Of a stretch of 64,000 nucleotides of DNA, positions 45,445-53,525 are shown piece after piece. This DNA comes from Microbacterium abyssi (GTDB lineage: Bacteria > Actinomycetota > Actinomycetes > Actinomycetales > Microbacteriaceae), in assembly GCF_015277895.1 (NCBI RefSeq), contig NZ_CP063815.1, forward strand, positions 1,364,001 through 1,428,000, in the 5' to 3' direction. The notes beneath the pieces are model-generated. The model did no database searches. It was not told where the DNA came from and saw only the letters and a list, made by a program, of their open reading frames with translations. A program made the position numbers and the translations under genes. Position 1 is the stretch's first letter. Each line of letters opens with the position of its first letter.

Positions 45445-46397
45445 TCGTCTTCCGCGACCCCAGCGAGGTGCCAGCCGACTTCGGCCGCTCTGCGGTGGCG
45501 ATCGGCAAGTTCGACGGCGTGCACGCCGGTCATCGTGCGGTGATCGAGCGCTTGAAGGCGGATGCCGCGGCATCCGGAGCCCGCTCCGTCGCCGTCACGT
45601 TCGACCGGAACCCGCTCGCGCTGCTGCGTCCCGACCTCTGCCCCGAGAACGTCGTTTCTGTCGATCGTAAGATCGAGCTCCTCGGCGCGCTGGGGATCGA
45701 CGCCACGCTCGTGCTGACCTTCGACAGCGACCTCGCCTCGCAACCCGCCGAGCAGTTCGTCCAGGAGATCCTGGTAGGTGCTCTGCACGTATCGACGGTC
45801 CTGGTCGGGCGGGACTTCCGGTTCGGGCACCGGGGCGCGGGCACCCCCGAGTTGTTGCGCGAGCTCGGCCCGAGCTACGACTTCTCGGTGGACGTCGTCG
45901 ACGACGTGTACGTCGAGGGCTCCGATCGGCGCGTCTCGTCCAGCTGGATCCGCGAGCTGCTGGCAGAGGGCGACGTCGCCACGGCGCGGCAGGTGCTCGG
46001 CCGTCCCGTCGACGTGCGAGGCGAAGTCGTGCACGGGCACAAGCGCGGCCGGGAGCTCGGCTTCCCGACCGCGAACCTGTCCGAGACCGTGGACGCGTTC
46101 GTGCCTGCCGACGGGGTGTACGCCGGGTGGCTGGACGACCACGACACCGGCATCCGCCATCCCGCCGCCGTCTCCGTCGGCACCAATCCGACCTTCGACG
46201 ACGTGCTCGTCCGCCAGGTGGAGGCGCACGTGATCGACGAGGACGCTCTGGATCTGTACGGCCACGACGTCACAGTGGAGTTCAGCCAGCGGCTGCGCGG
46301 CATGGTGGCGTTCGAGGGAATCGACGCGCTGATGCGGCAGATGTCGGCGGATGTCGACGATGCCCGCGCGCTTCTTGGGTCTGATGCCCTAGAATGA
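45441..46397 (+). CDS. ribF: Bifunctional riboflavin kinase/FAD synthetase RibF
   Basis: RibF turns riboflavin into FMN and FMN into FAD. The 318-residue protein has the N-terminal adenylyltransferase half with GKFDGVHAGHRAVI near residue 18, and TVLVGRDFRFGHRGAG near 115. SSSWIRELLAEGDV near 168 is a variant of the ISSTxIR box. The C-terminal kinase half has GHKRGRELGFPTANL near 198 and GVYAGW near 223. GTG 45441 overlaps the upstream stop. ATG-based alternatives would lose the first strand. It follows truB in the usual order, with two added membrane genes. Confidence 0.94.
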   Translation: MIVFRDPSEVPADFGRSAVAIGKFDGVHAGHRAVIERLKADAAASGARSVAVTFDRNPLALLRPDLCPENVVSVDRKIELLGALGIDATLVLTFDSDLASQPAEQFVQEILVGALHVSTVLVGRDFRFGHRGAGTPELLRELGPSYDFSVDVVDDVYVEGSDRRVSSSWIRELLAEGDVATARQVLGRPVDVRGEVVHGHKRGRELGFPTANLSETVDAFVPADGVYAGWLDDHDTGIRHPAAVSVGTNPTFDDVLVRQVEAHVIDEDALDLYGHDVTVEFSQRLRGMVAFEGIDALMRQMSADVDDARALLGSDALE

Positions 46398-46546
46398 GTG
46401 TGGTTCTCGACGTTGCGGGTGCGGATTTCGCGCATCGCTGAGCGCGAGAACGAAGTCCGCACGGTCCTGGCTCACCCCACACGCGGATTACTCGTACGGC
46501 ACGAACCGCCTCTCATGGCGATCCGGTATTCACGCTCAGGAGGAGC

Positions 46547-48685
46547 ATGCCGACTTCGGCAACCGCCGCGACGCGGCGCAGAAAGACATCTCGTCGTGAT
46601 GACGAGGCCCCGCTGATCCCGATCCTCGCGCGCAAGGTGCGCGAGATCGAGGCGAAGGCGCAGCGCGGCAAGCTCGGCCCCACCAACCGGGTCAAGTTCC
46701 AGGTGATCGCCTTCCTGGTGCGTGAGGAGCGCGCCAGGGTGAAGGCGGACGACGCGTTCGGCGACGCCGCGCGCGCCGAGCTCCTCAAGCGGCTCGACGG
46801 AGTGGCCACGATCCTGGCCAAGACCGCCGCGCGCGACACCTCGCTGATCCAGTTGCTCGAGGCCGACCAGGCCACCAGCCCGGTCGCCAAGCGCATGCGC
46901 CGCGACTGGCTGCTCGAATCGGGCGCCGAACTCGCGCCGGACGAGCTCATCATCACCGACATCGCGCCGGTGCAGGCGCCGGTCGTGCCCGCCGCGCTGG
47001 CCGAGAAGCAGGTGACCCCGCCGGCGGTGGAGTCGCGTCAGCTCGCCAACCCCTTCCTCGCTCCCGACCTCACGCCTCGCCCGACCACGACGCCTCGTCG
47101 TCGCCTCGACGGCTGGGAGCTGATGGGACCGCTGTACAAGGCATTCGAGACCGGTGCCGGCGGTGCTACTGCGACGATGGAGCTGCCGCCGCTTCCGGAG
47201 TACGACCACATCTCGCCCAAGGGCCTCGAGGTCATGGTGCACCAGTCGCGCTTCCTCGAGTCGGTCAGGGCCGGTCACCGCAGCTTCCTGCTCGCGGACG
47301 AGCCGGGCCTGGGCAAGACCGCGCAGTCGGTCCTCGCGGCCTCCATCGCGGACGCCTACCCGCTGCTGGTCGTCGTCCCGAACGTCGTGAAGATGAACTG
47401 GGCGCGCGAGGTCGAGCGGTGGACGCCCCAGCGTCGCGCAACGGTCATCCAGGGCGACGGCGCCGACATCGATGCTTTCGCCGACGTGTTCATCGTGAAC
47501 TACGAGATCCTCGACCGGCACCTGTCGTGGTTGGGCTCGATCGGCCTGCAGGGCATGGTCGTCGACGAGGCGCACTTCATCAAGAACCTCACATCCCAGC
47601 GATCGCAGAACGTCCTGGCGCTGGCCTCCCGCATCAGAGAGCGCACTCGCGACCCGCTGATGATGGCGCTGACCGGAACGCCGCTGATCAATGACGTCGA
47701 GGACTTCGACGCGATCTGGCGCTTCCTCGGCTGGACGACGGGCGACAAGCCCGGATCCGAGCTGATGGAGAAGCTGGATGCCACCGGCCTGACACCCGCC
47801 GACAAGGCGTTCTACGGCGAGGCGCGCGACGCCGTCATCTCGATGGGCATCGTGCGGCGCAAGAAGAAGGATGTCGCGGCAGATCTGCCCGACAAGCTCA
47901 TCGCCGACCTGCCCGTGCAGCTGGACGATGAGTTCGGCCGTGGCATCCGGCAGGCGGAGCGCGAGCTGGGGGAGCGGCTGGCGGCGAAGTACCGCCGCAT
48001 CATCGAGGCGCGAGGCGATCGCGGGCTCACCGAGGGCGAGATCGACGACGACATCGTGCGTCTCGTGGCGACAGGAGAGCTCGAGGAGTCCCGTGCGGCC
48101 GGCACCGGCGGCGACAACGTCTTCACGATGGTGCGCAAGATCGGTCAGGCCAAGGCCGTGCTCGCGGCGGACTACGCGGCGCAGCTGCAGCGCTCGGTGG
48201 GCAAGGTCGTTTTCTTCGCCAAGCACATCGACGTCATGGATCAGGCCGAGGAGCACTTCGCGGCATCCGGCATCCGCTACGTCTCGATCCGCGGCGACCA
48301 GACGACGCCCGCGCGCCAGCAGGCGATCGACGACTTCAACGGCGACGAGAGCGTCGGCGTCGCGGTATGCTCACTGACCGCTGCCGGCGTCGGCCTCAAC
48401 CTGCAGGCGGCCTCCAACGTCGTGCTCGCCGAGCTCAGCTGGACCGCGGCGGAGCAGACCCAGGCGATCGACCGCGTGCACCGCATCGGTCAGGACGAAC
48501 CGGTCACGGCATGGCGCATCATCGCCGCCCATACGATCGACACGAAGATCGCCGAGCTCATCGACCAGAAGCAGGGGCTCGCGGCGCGTGCCCTCGACGG
48601 CGAGACCGTCGACGAGGTCGCCAGTGAGAGCGTCCAGCTCGGCGCCCTCATGCACCTGTTGCGCGAGGCCCTCGGCGGCGCGTAA
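46547..48685 (+). CDS. SNF2-family DEAD/DEAH helicase-like ATPase
   Basis: The 712-residue protein has a SNF2 motor: Walker A LADEPGLGKTAQS near residue 249, DEAH box VVDEAHFIKN near 337 and TGTPLINDV near 378. The second lobe has VVFFAKHIDVMD near 560, and motif VI (QTQAIDRVHRIGQ) lies near 642. The first 215 residues are charged, helical and not recognised. AGGAGG lies directly before ATG 46547. SNF2-like proteins move along double-stranded DNA and remodel protein-DNA complexes, as RapA does with RNA polymerase. It follows ribF after a 149-nt gap that holds no clear promoter. Confidence 0.87.
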   Translation: MPTSATAATRRRKTSRRDDEAPLIPILARKVREIEAKAQRGKLGPTNRVKFQVIAFLVREERARVKADDAFGDAARAELLKRLDGVATILAKTAARDTSLIQLLEADQATSPVAKRMRRDWLLESGAELAPDELIITDIAPVQAPVVPAALAEKQVTPPAVESRQLANPFLAPDLTPRPTTTPRRRLDGWELMGPLYKAFETGAGGATATMELPPLPEYDHISPKGLEVMVHQSRFLESVRAGHRSFLLADEPGLGKTAQSVLAASIADAYPLLVVVPNVVKMNWAREVERWTPQRRATVIQGDGADIDAFADVFIVNYEILDRHLSWLGSIGLQGMVVDEAHFIKNLTSQRSQNVLALASRIRERTRDPLMMALTGTPLINDVEDFDAIWRFLGWTTGDKPGSELMEKLDATGLTPADKAFYGEARDAVISMGIVRRKKKDVAADLPDKLIADLPVQLDDEFGRGIRQAERELGERLAAKYRRIIEARGDRGLTEGEIDDDIVRLVATGELEESRAAGTGGDNVFTMVRKIGQAKAVLAADYAAQLQRSVGKVVFFAKHIDVMDQAEEHFAASGIRYVSIRGDQTTPARQQAIDDFNGDESVGVAVCSLTAAGVGLNLQAASNVVLAELSWTAAEQTQAIDRVHRIGQDEPVTAWRIIAAHTIDTKIAELIDQKQGLAARALDGETVDEVASESVQLGALMHLLREALGGA

Positions 48686-48817
48686 GAATCGCTTTTCTTG
48701 CTGCCGATTCCGGGGTCGATGCCCCGGAATCGGCGAGGAATTGCGATGTCACCGGCGGCTGGGCGCAAGATCGATCGTTTTCGCGTGCTCCGAATGGCAT
48801 CGAGGGATGATGCCCAC

Positions 48818-48823
48818 TAGGGT
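48818..48823 (+). promoter_or_regulatory. Candidate -10 element for pfkA
   Basis: TAGGGT lies 53 nt before the pfkA ATG. No matching -35 is seen at the right distance. Confidence 0.4.
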
Positions 48824-48876
48824 CGAGAACAGGCAGCGTCGCCCGTCCCCCTCCCTCAACGTCTGAAGGCATCAGC

Positions 48877-49905
48877 ATGAAGATCGGCATCCTCACCAGC
48901 GGCGGCGACTGCCCCGGCCTCAACGCGGTCATCCGCGGGATCGTGCTCAAGGGCACCACGTCGTACGACCTCGAGTTCGTCGGCATCCGCGACGGCTGGC
49001 GCGGAGTCGTGGAGGGCGACTTCATGCCCCTCACCCGCCACGAGGTGAAGGGCCTGTCCAAGGTCGGCGGCACCATCCTCGGTACGAGCCGTACCAACCC
49101 GTACGAGGGCGAGCGCGGTGGAGCCGAGAACATCGCCAAGACGCTGTACGGCCACAAGATCGATGGCATCATCGCGATCGGCGGCGAGGGCACGCTCGCA
49201 GCGGCCGACCGTCTCGCGAAGGACGGCATCAAGGTGCTCGGGGTGCCGAAGACGATCGACAACGACCTGCGCGCGACCGACTACTCCTTCGGCTTCGACA
49301 CCGCCGTCAACATCGCCACCGACGCGATGGACCGCCTCCGCACCACCGGCGACTCGCACCAGCGCTGCATGGTCGCAGAAGTCATGGGCCGGCACGTCGG
49401 CTGGATCGCCCTGCACGCAGGTATGGCGGCGGGAGCGCATGTCATCTGCATCCCCGAGGTGCCGATGTCGATCGACGAGATCGCGGCTCAGGTCGCCAGC
49501 GCGCACGACCGCGGACGTGCACCGCTCGTCGTGGTGTCGGAGGGCTTCACTCTCAAGGGCATGGACGAGGCGTACAGCGACAAGGGTCTGGATGCCTTCA
49601 ACCGCCCGCGCCTGGGCGGCATCGGCGACCAGCTGGCTCCCGAGATCGAGCGGATCACCGGCGTGGAGACCCGCGCGACGATCCTCGGCCATATCCAGCG
49701 CGGTGGCTCGCCGTCTGGCTTCGACCGGGTGCTCGCCACTCGGCTCGGACTGCACGCGGCCGACGCGATCATCGATGGCGCATGGGGCCAGATGGTCGCC
49801 ATGAAGGGCACCGATATCGTGCGCGTGCCGTTCGAGGAGGCTCTCGGCGAGCTGAACACCGTGCCGCGCTACCGCTACGACGAGGCCGCGGCGCTCTTCG
49901 GCTGA
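48877..49905 (+). CDS. pfkA: 6-phosphofructokinase
   Basis: This enzyme phosphorylates fructose 6-phosphate in glycolysis. The 342-residue protein begins MKIGILTSGGDCPGLN. It has GGEGTLAAADRL near residue 103, VPKTIDNDLRATD near 122, EVMGRHVGWIA near 168 and LGHIQRGGSPSGFDR near 270. The residue pattern at the two donor-selecting sites is mixed. Gly in the GGEGT loop is as in ATP-using enzymes, and Lys in PKTIDND is as in pyrophosphate-using ones. Actinobacterial group III enzymes with this mix generally use ATP. ATG 48877 follows a weak ribosome site (TGAAGG). Confidence 0.95.
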   Translation: MKIGILTSGGDCPGLNAVIRGIVLKGTTSYDLEFVGIRDGWRGVVEGDFMPLTRHEVKGLSKVGGTILGTSRTNPYEGERGGAENIAKTLYGHKIDGIIAIGGEGTLAAADRLAKDGIKVLGVPKTIDNDLRATDYSFGFDTAVNIATDAMDRLRTTGDSHQRCMVAEVMGRHVGWIALHAGMAAGAHVICIPEVPMSIDEIAAQVASAHDRGRAPLVVVSEGFTLKGMDEAYSDKGLDAFNRPRLGGIGDQLAPEIERITGVETRATILGHIQRGGSPSGFDRVLATRLGLHAADAIIDGAWGQMVAMKGTDIVRVPFEEALGELNTVPRYRYDEAAALFG

Positions 49906-49930
49906 GTCCGCGCCGCGCGCCTCGTCTCCA

Positions 49931-50044
49931 TGTCCGGAAAGTTGCGGGTGTTCCGGCGTCACACCCGCATGTTCTCCGACACACCCCAGTGCATGTCCGA
50001 GTTATCGCCGATGACGGATGCTTTGACCCACAAGTTTCCGGACG
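49931..50044. repeat. Left hairpin-repeat cluster beside the DUF559-like gene
   Basis: Four related units alternate in orientation: TGTCCGGAAAGTTGCGGGTG (49931-49950), its inverse-like ACACCCGCAT..CTCCGACAC (49961-49983), GTCCGAGTTATCG (49995-50007) and GACCCACAAGTTTCCGGAC (50025-50043). Each neighbouring pair could form an imperfect hairpin. The cluster abuts the stop of the 50050 gene. Confidence 0.75.
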
Positions 50045-50049
50045 CGGAA

Positions 50050-51021
50050 TCAGGATCGACCGGGCCTCCAGCCGGCCGAGATCAGGGCGTTCGCGACCTT
50101 CTCGACGGCAATCTGCGGGTCGGGGTGCAGATGATGGCTGAGTACACGAACCAGGTTCCATCTCTGTGAGCGGATGTCGTCCCAGCGGTCGGCATCTCTC
50201 GCGAACTGTGCTCCTTCCGCATGCTGGCGCCCGTCGTACTCCGGCGCGACCCGGTACTGCGGGTACGCCATGTCCAGCCGGGCGACGAATCTTCCGCCTT
50301 CGTCATGCAGGTCCCAGTTGAGCTCCGGCTGGGGCAGCCCCGCGCGAGTGATAGCCAGACGCAGCGACGTCTCCCGTGCGCTCTCGGCACCGTCGCGGAT
50401 CTCCAAGAGCGCGCGCTTCAGCAGACCGCGCACGTCGCCGGCGGCATGAACCTCCGCCCACAGATCGTCGAGTGTCGTCAGCTTGTTTCGCGTGTGAACG
50501 AGAAAGTCGCCAGCTGCGATCAGATCATCCAGCTTCCACGTGGAGGCGACCTGTCTCCACATTCGTGCAGGATGCTCGATCGGAAGGTCCTCCGTGATCC
50601 ATCGCGCCGGTTCACGCGCTTGCAGCCGGTGCCCGGTCAATCCCTTGCGCTCCGGCTGTGGACACGGTCGTCGTACGGAGACGTGCAGGGCGAGTTGCTC
50701 GCACCCCGTGTACGGAAGCGGCGCGCCTATCAAGCCCAGCCCGGTGTCGTGGCTGAAGAACTGGCCGGGCGTGAGCGCCGGCGCGAACGTTCGTGCGCGT
50801 TCGCACATATCTTCACGCAAGCGCGTCATCCGCTGCGTGGGTGTCTCGGTCGCGGCATCCGGGGGCTCGGTCCTCGGCGACGCGAGCGCGCGCACCCCGC
50901 GTGTGGGCGACTCGAGGTCCTTCGCGCGAAGCCGCGATGCGGACACTCCGCGCTCACGCGCTGCCGATACCGTGAACGGCCCGGCGCGCAGATCGAGGGG
51001 GAGTGGCTTCCGTCGCGTCAT
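50050..51021 (-). CDS. DUF559/Vsr-fold nuclease-like protein
   Basis: The 323-residue protein has a C-terminal domain (residues about 215-323) that resembles the DUF559/very-short-patch-repair endonuclease fold. ETSLRLAITRAGLPQPELN is followed by ARLDMAYPQYRVAPEYDGRQH, where Asp, Glu and the DGRQH pair are the likely active residues, and then ARDADRWDDIRSQRW. The N-terminal 60 residues look like a short basic winged-helix-like segment, as in AbiEi-type proteins. Such proteins are frequent in actinobacteria and have no proved role. The start is ATG 51021 with TTTGAT 6 nt upstream. Both flanks carry related inverted repeats. Defence or repeat-linked DNA cleavage is a guess. Confidence 0.72.
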   Translation of the reverse strand: MTRRKPLPLDLRAGPFTVSAARERGVSASRLRAKDLESPTRGVRALASPRTEPPDAATETPTQRMTRLREDMCERARTFAPALTPGQFFSHDTGLGLIGAPLPYTGCEQLALHVSVRRPCPQPERKGLTGHRLQAREPARWITEDLPIEHPARMWRQVASTWKLDDLIAAGDFLVHTRNKLTTLDDLWAEVHAAGDVRGLLKRALLEIRDGAESARETSLRLAITRAGLPQPELNWDLHDEGGRFVARLDMAYPQYRVAPEYDGRQHAEGAQFARDADRWDDIRSQRWNLVRVLSHHLHPDPQIAVEKVANALISAGWRPGRS

Positions 51022-51116
51022 CCGCCCATCAAAGCCGGGTCACCGGTGGTCTGGAGACGGCAGATGCGCGATGTGGGGAGAATCGCCGCCGCGGCATGGT
51101 TGTGCAGAGGGAGTGC

Positions 51117-51234
51117 TGTGTCAGGAAAGTCGCGGGTGCGCGATCAGACCTCCCGCAACAACCCGGACGCGGTACATTACGCGTCCGAGTAACGGCTGGT
51201 GCTGCCTTCTCACACCCGCAACAACCCGGACGCG
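51117..51234. repeat. Right hairpin-repeat cluster beside the DUF559-like gene
   Basis: Four units of the same family as at 49931 alternate in orientation: TGTCAGGAAAGTCGCGGGTG (51119-51138), TCCCGCAACAACCCGGACGC (51151-51170), GCGTCCGAGTAACGG (51181-51195) and ACACCCGCAACAACCCGGAC (51212-51231). The second and fourth share an exact 20-bp core beginning CCCGCAACAACC. Confidence 0.78.
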
Positions 51235-51277
51235 CTCGCTCGCCTGACACCGGCGCGGCGACAAGACGGCACGTGAC

Positions 51278-53371
51278 TCAGGCGAGCTCGAGCGTGTCCA
51301 GCATCCAGGCGAGCTCGAAGGCGCGCTCGCGCCATGCGTTGTACCGGCCGCTCACGCCCCCGTGGCCCGCGGCCATCTCGCACTTGAGCAGCACGTCCTG
51401 CGCGCCGGCATGCCGGAGAGCGGCGACCCACTTGGCCGGCTCCACGTACAGCACGCGCGTGTCGTTGATCGACGTCATCGCGAGGATGCGCGGGTAGCCG
51501 ACGCCCTCCTGCACGTTCTCATACGGCGTGTACGACTTCATGTAGGCATACACGTCGGCGTCGTGCAGCGGATCGCCCCACTCGTCCCATTCGATGACCG
51601 TGAGAGGCAGCGAGGGATCGAGTATCGACGTGAGCGCGTCGACGAACGGGACCGATGCCAGGATGCCGGCGAACCTCGTCGGAGCGAGGTTCGCGACGGC
51701 TCCCATCAGCAGGCCGCCGGCACTGCCGCCCTCGGCCACCATCCGCTCGGCAGACGTCACGCCGGTTTCGATCAGGTGCTCGGCGCACGCGACGAAGTCG
51801 GTGAAGGTGTTGCGCTTGTTCCGCAGCTTGCCGTCCTCGTACCAGTTCCGGCCCATCTCGCCGCCGCCGCGCACATGCGCCACCGCGAAGACCACGCCGC
51901 GGTCGAGCTCCGACAGGCGCGCGACCGAGAATCCGGGATCGATCGAGTGCTCGTACGATCCGTAGGCGTACAGGTGCAGCGGACGCACCTCTGCTCCGGG
52001 CTCGCCGAACGCCTTCTTCCACACCAGCGAGAGCGGCACCTTCGTGCCATCCGAGGCGGTCGCCCACCGGCGCTCCTGCCCGTACTCGGACGGCTCATAT
52101 CCGCCCAGCACCGGCTGCTGCTTGCGCAGCACCAGCTCGCGCGTTGCGAGGTCGAGATCGTAGACCGTGGCGGGAGTCACGAAAGAGGTGTACGACAGGC
52201 GCAGGAACGGCGAATGCCACTCCGGGTTCCCGGCCGGCCCCGCCGAGAACAGCGGTTCGTCGAAGCGCAGCTCGTCGACGGCATCCGCCCGGTAGTCGAG
52301 CAGTCCGACCCGCTCCAGGCCCTCGCTACGATATCCGACCACGCCGAAGTCGCGGAAGCAGTCCACGCCGAGCAGCCGCCGACCTGGCTCGTGCGCGATG
52401 ACCACATGGCGTTCACCCTGCGGGTCGGATGCCGCGACCGAGACGAGCTCGAAGTCGAGAGCATCCTCATTGTGGAGGATGAGCAGGCGATCCTCACCGT
52501 CGACGACGGCATGGTCGATCTCGTACTCCACGCCCTCCACGCGCGGCCAGACCAGCTGCGGCTTGGCTGCGATGTCCCCCTGCAGGTCGACCAGGTACTC
52601 CTCGCTGGTGATGCTGGAGCCCACGCCGATGACGAGGTAGCGACGGCTGCGGGTGATGCCCGCGCCGAGCCAGAACCGCTCGTCGGGCTCATGGAACAGC
52701 TTCACGTCCTCGGCCACTGGAGTGCCGAGGCGATGCAGCCACAGGGTGTCGGGGCGCCATGCCTCATCTCGGGTCGTGTAGACGATCGCGGTGCCGTCCG
52801 GTGTGAAGAACCCGCCACCGGTCCGCGGGATCTCATCGGCGAGAGTCTCGCCGGTGACGAGGTCGCGCACCCGGATGGTGTAGAGCTCGTCGCCCTCGTA
52901 GTCGTGCGCCCAGAGCAGTTTCGTCGCGTCATCCGACACATCGAACGAGCCGAGCGAGAAGAACTCATGCCCTTCGGCCTCGATATTGCCGTCCAGCAGG
53001 ATCACCTCACCCGGCACGGGAACACCCGGCTCGAGGACCGGGGGAGTCCAGTCACCCGGTTCCGCAGCGGCGCGGCAGTGGATGCCGTACTGCGCGCCCT
53101 CCTCGCTCCGGCCGTAGTACCACCAGTCGCCTCGCCGTGAGGGCACAGACAGGTCGGTCTCCTGCACGCGCCCCTTGATCTCCTGGAACAGCTGCTCGCG
53201 CAGGCCCTCGAGGTGCGCTGTCGCCTCGTCGGTGTAGGCGTTCTCCGCCTCGAGGTGGGTGATCACCTCGGCGGATTCCTTGTCGCGCAGCCACTCGTAC
53301 GGGTCGTCGAAGGTGTCTCCGTGGTGCGTGCGGGTGTGCGAGCGGCGGGCGGCGGCGGGAGCGTTGGTCAC
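51278..53371 (-). CDS. ptrB: S9-family oligopeptidase B-like serine peptidase
   Basis: This is a cytosolic peptidase that cuts oligopeptides, usually after basic residues. The 697-residue protein has an N-terminal beta-propeller (about 70-410) and a C-terminal alpha/beta-hydrolase domain. The nucleophile serine lies in EGGSAGGLLMGAV near residue 545, the aspartate in the segment ending NDTRVLYVEPAKW near 630, and the histidine in MAAGHGGVSG near 675. YAYGSYEHSIDPGFS and AHVRGGGEMGRNWYEDG are family landmarks. GTG 53371 has TACCGT 6 nt upstream. No signal peptide is present. Confidence 0.92.
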   Translation of the reverse strand: MTNAPAAARRSHTRTHHGDTFDDPYEWLRDKESAEVITHLEAENAYTDEATAHLEGLREQLFQEIKGRVQETDLSVPSRRGDWWYYGRSEEGAQYGIHCRAAAEPGDWTPPVLEPGVPVPGEVILLDGNIEAEGHEFFSLGSFDVSDDATKLLWAHDYEGDELYTIRVRDLVTGETLADEIPRTGGGFFTPDGTAIVYTTRDEAWRPDTLWLHRLGTPVAEDVKLFHEPDERFWLGAGITRSRRYLVIGVGSSITSEEYLVDLQGDIAAKPQLVWPRVEGVEYEIDHAVVDGEDRLLILHNEDALDFELVSVAASDPQGERHVVIAHEPGRRLLGVDCFRDFGVVGYRSEGLERVGLLDYRADAVDELRFDEPLFSAGPAGNPEWHSPFLRLSYTSFVTPATVYDLDLATRELVLRKQQPVLGGYEPSEYGQERRWATASDGTKVPLSLVWKKAFGEPGAEVRPLHLYAYGSYEHSIDPGFSVARLSELDRGVVFAVAHVRGGGEMGRNWYEDGKLRNKRNTFTDFVACAEHLIETGVTSAERMVAEGGSAGGLLMGAVANLAPTRFAGILASVPFVDALTSILDPSLPLTVIEWDEWGDPLHDADVYAYMKSYTPYENVQEGVGYPRILAMTSINDTRVLYVEPAKWVAALRHAGAQDVLLKCEMAAGHGGVSGRYNAWRERAFELAWMLDTLELA

Positions 53372-53383
53372 GGCTCCACGGTA
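53372..53383 (-). promoter_or_regulatory. Leaderless -10 element for the oligopeptidase gene
   Basis: On the minus strand TACCGT (53378-53383) ends 6 nt before the GTG at 53371. Confidence 0.62.
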
Positions 53384-53435
53384 TCCCGTGTCGAGTTGAC
53401 CGACGCCGAGGACGGTGCGAGGATTTGTCGGGGCC

Positions 53436-53476
53436 GGTTAACGGAAGTGAAACCCGCGGTGAACTCTTCGTTCACC
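53436..53476. promoter_or_regulatory. PHO-box-like operator upstream of the phosphate transporter
   Basis: GGTTAAC (53436), GTGAAAC (53447) and GGTGAAC (53458) are spaced exactly 11 bp apart. Read on the minus strand they are GTTCACC-, GTTTCAC- and GTTAACC-type units, the pattern of PhoP direct-repeat boxes in Streptomyces. A fourth GTTCACC (53470-53476) lies in the opposite orientation, 5 nt after the third unit. The site lies 50-90 nt before the transporter start. Binding by a PhoP-type regulator is inferred. Confidence 0.65.
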
Positions 53477-53525
53477 ACGCCGATCACGTCGGCACATTCC
53501 TTCTTCGTCTATCTGAAAGCGACCG

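Noticed and set aside
46390-46395. TAGAAT considered as a -10 promoter for the SNF2 gene
   Set aside because: It is formed by the last codons of ribF, 150 nt from the next start, with TTGGGT only 9 nt upstream; the spacing does not fit.
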